This document shows, piece by piece, positions 43,051 to 43,861 of a stretch of 43,861 bases of DNA. The stretch lies in the NCBI GenBank assembly GCA_049325575.1, contig JBMOLK010000273.1, positions 1 through 43,861 of the forward strand, given 5' to 3'. The position numbers were made by a program, and so were the translations under genes. Position 1 is the first letter of the stretch. Each line of letters starts with the position of its first letter. Below the pieces are notes generated by a model, which had not been told where the DNA came from, did no database searches, and saw only the letters and a program-made list of their open reading frames with translations. This stretch comes from JBMOLK01 sp049325575 (lineage in GTDB: Bacteria > Bacillota > Clostridia > Acetivibrionales > Acetivibrionaceae).

Positions 43051-43861
43051 CTACTTACATCTTTTTTTGTAGGAACTAGGAGAGTCCCCTACGTATTTCT
43101 TAAATTTACTTATAAAATAGTTTATATTATAATACCCAATCCGCTCTGCCACCTGGTAAACTTTCAATCCATCTTCAAGCATTTGCTTGGCATTTTCAAT
43201 TCTTACCATATCAAGATATGTATTAAAATATTCACCTGTATGGCTTTTAAAAAGTTTACCAAGATACGCACTGTTATAATTAAACATCTGGGCCAGAGTT
43301 TCAAGTTTTACATCTCCATTGTAGTTTTTGTTTATATAATCAATTATTTTCTTCATTGTGCAGTCTGGTCGTTTCTTTGAAACTTCTTCTGTTAAGGAAA
43401 TCAGTTTGCATTTTATGTAGTCATGTAGTTCATTCAGGCTGGTCTTTTTATAAATCTCCATAAAATCTGAAATAACTGTTTCATTAATCTGCAGATTTTC
43501 CCCCATATTATGCTCTTCCATGTTTAGCTTGTTTACTATTGCAAAATAAATATTAAAATAGTTAAGCTTAATAATATCTTCAGAACTGTCTCCACTGGCA
43601 AGCCTTAAAGCTATTTCTCCAAGGAGTCTATCAATTTCTTCCTTGTTACTTATATATACAGAAGTGTATAATTCCCCCAGGGCCTTTTTTATATCTACAT
43701 CCTCTCCTTCTTTAGAAGTCTTTATTCCGTCCTTATCATCCGATATTATACTTCCTTTGCCGTATATGAACTTTTTACTCATTAACATTTGCGCGTGACT
43801 AAAGGATAGATATATATCATTTATATTCTCTACAACCTTGCCCACAGAAATTGTAACCTCA
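43051..43861 (-). CDS. YesN/AraC-type response regulator, 5' end cut by window
   Basis: The C-terminal 270 residues are visible and the frame stays open to the window edge (upstream codons read EVTISVGKVVENIND). The tail (about the last 100 residues) is an AraC-type double helix-turn-helix: DVKLETLAQMFNYNSAYLGKLFKSHTGEYFNTYLDMVRIENAKQML, then VYQVAERIGYYNINYFISKFKKYVGDSPSSYKK. The visible upstream part fits the middle region of YesN-type regulators, whose receiver domain would lie beyond the edge. Such regulators pair with a YesM-type sensor kinase and control sugar-uptake genes, in line with the solute-binding lipoprotein next to it. Partial. Confidence 0.85.
   Translation of the reverse strand, partial: EVTISVGKVVENINDIYLSFSHAQMLMSKKFIYGKGSIISDDKDGIKTSKEGEDVDIKKALGELYTSVYISNKEEIDRLLGEIALRLASGDSSEDIIKLNYFNIYFAIVNKLNMEEHNMGENLQINETVISDFMEIYKKTSLNELHDYIKCKLISLTEEVSKKRPDCTMKKIIDYINKNYNGDVKLETLAQMFNYNSAYLGKLFKSHTGEYFNTYLDMVRIENAKQMLEDGLKVYQVAERIGYYNINYFISKFKKYVGDSPSSYKKRCK

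Noticed and set aside
1..43861. tRNA or rRNA genes
   Set aside because: I saw no cloverleaf-like or rRNA sequence in any intergenic stretch; the only clear structured RNA is the T-box leader.

Overview
The window reads as a low-GC, spore-forming, cellulose-degrading member of the Clostridia, close in flavour to Acetivibrio / Pseudobacteroides / Ruminiclostridium. The reasons are: spo0A and spoIVB beside recN-argR-nadK; an ileS T-box leader; a secreted GH12-CBM2 glucanase; and an RsgI-type anti-sigma factor carrying carbohydrate-binding modules, an arrangement best known from cellulosome-forming clostridia. The genus is inferred, not proven.

Layout. 1-2750: a secreted GH12 endoglucanase and a DUF3794 (SPOCS) protein, bracketed by two identical, oppositely oriented 97-bp palindromic elements. 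2761-14376 (minus strand): aroB, ileS with its own promoter and T-box, then the conserved cell-division neighbourhood divIVA-ylmH-yggT-sepF-yggS, followed upstream by a HlyD-like membrane protein, a PLP-dependent 'aluminium resistance / methionine gamma-lyase family' enzyme and an intracellular GH13 enzyme. A third copy of the 97-bp element sits directly upstream of the GH13 gene. 14591-16359 (plus): a RluA-type pseudouridine synthase and a MerR-HTH/coiled-coil protein that resembles RacA in layout.

16484-25406 (minus): a chemosensory operon cheY-cheA-cheW-cheR-cheB followed by a large hybrid histidine kinase (four PAS domains, a Cys-rich PAS, a degenerate HPt tail) and a stand-alone receiver protein. 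No MCP receptor or flagellar gene is in the window. 25774-26487 (plus): a metallo-beta-lactamase-fold hydrolase. 26576-32477 (minus): nadK-argR-recN, spoIVB and spo0A. spo0A has a near-consensus sigma-A promoter with a 0A box in its spacer.

32943-38423 (plus): an 1826-residue signalling protein built as pseudokinase / AAA ATPase / TPR / GAF / GGDEF / GAF. The kinase domain has lost both catalytic aspartates, while the GGDEF domain keeps its active and inhibitory sites. 38575-41118 (minus): an RsgI-family anti-sigma factor with a C-terminal CBM35-like and F5/8C (CBM32-like) pair, nine-residue tandem repeats beside the membrane helix, and no sigI gene next to it. 41318-43861 (minus): a lipoprotein solute-binding protein and a YesN/AraC-type regulator cut by the window end.

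The strongest leads are the pseudokinase-diguanylate cyclase, the orphan CBM-bearing RsgI with its repeats, and the 97-bp element family around the carbohydrate-active genes. All functional calls rest on reading motifs; no database search was run.
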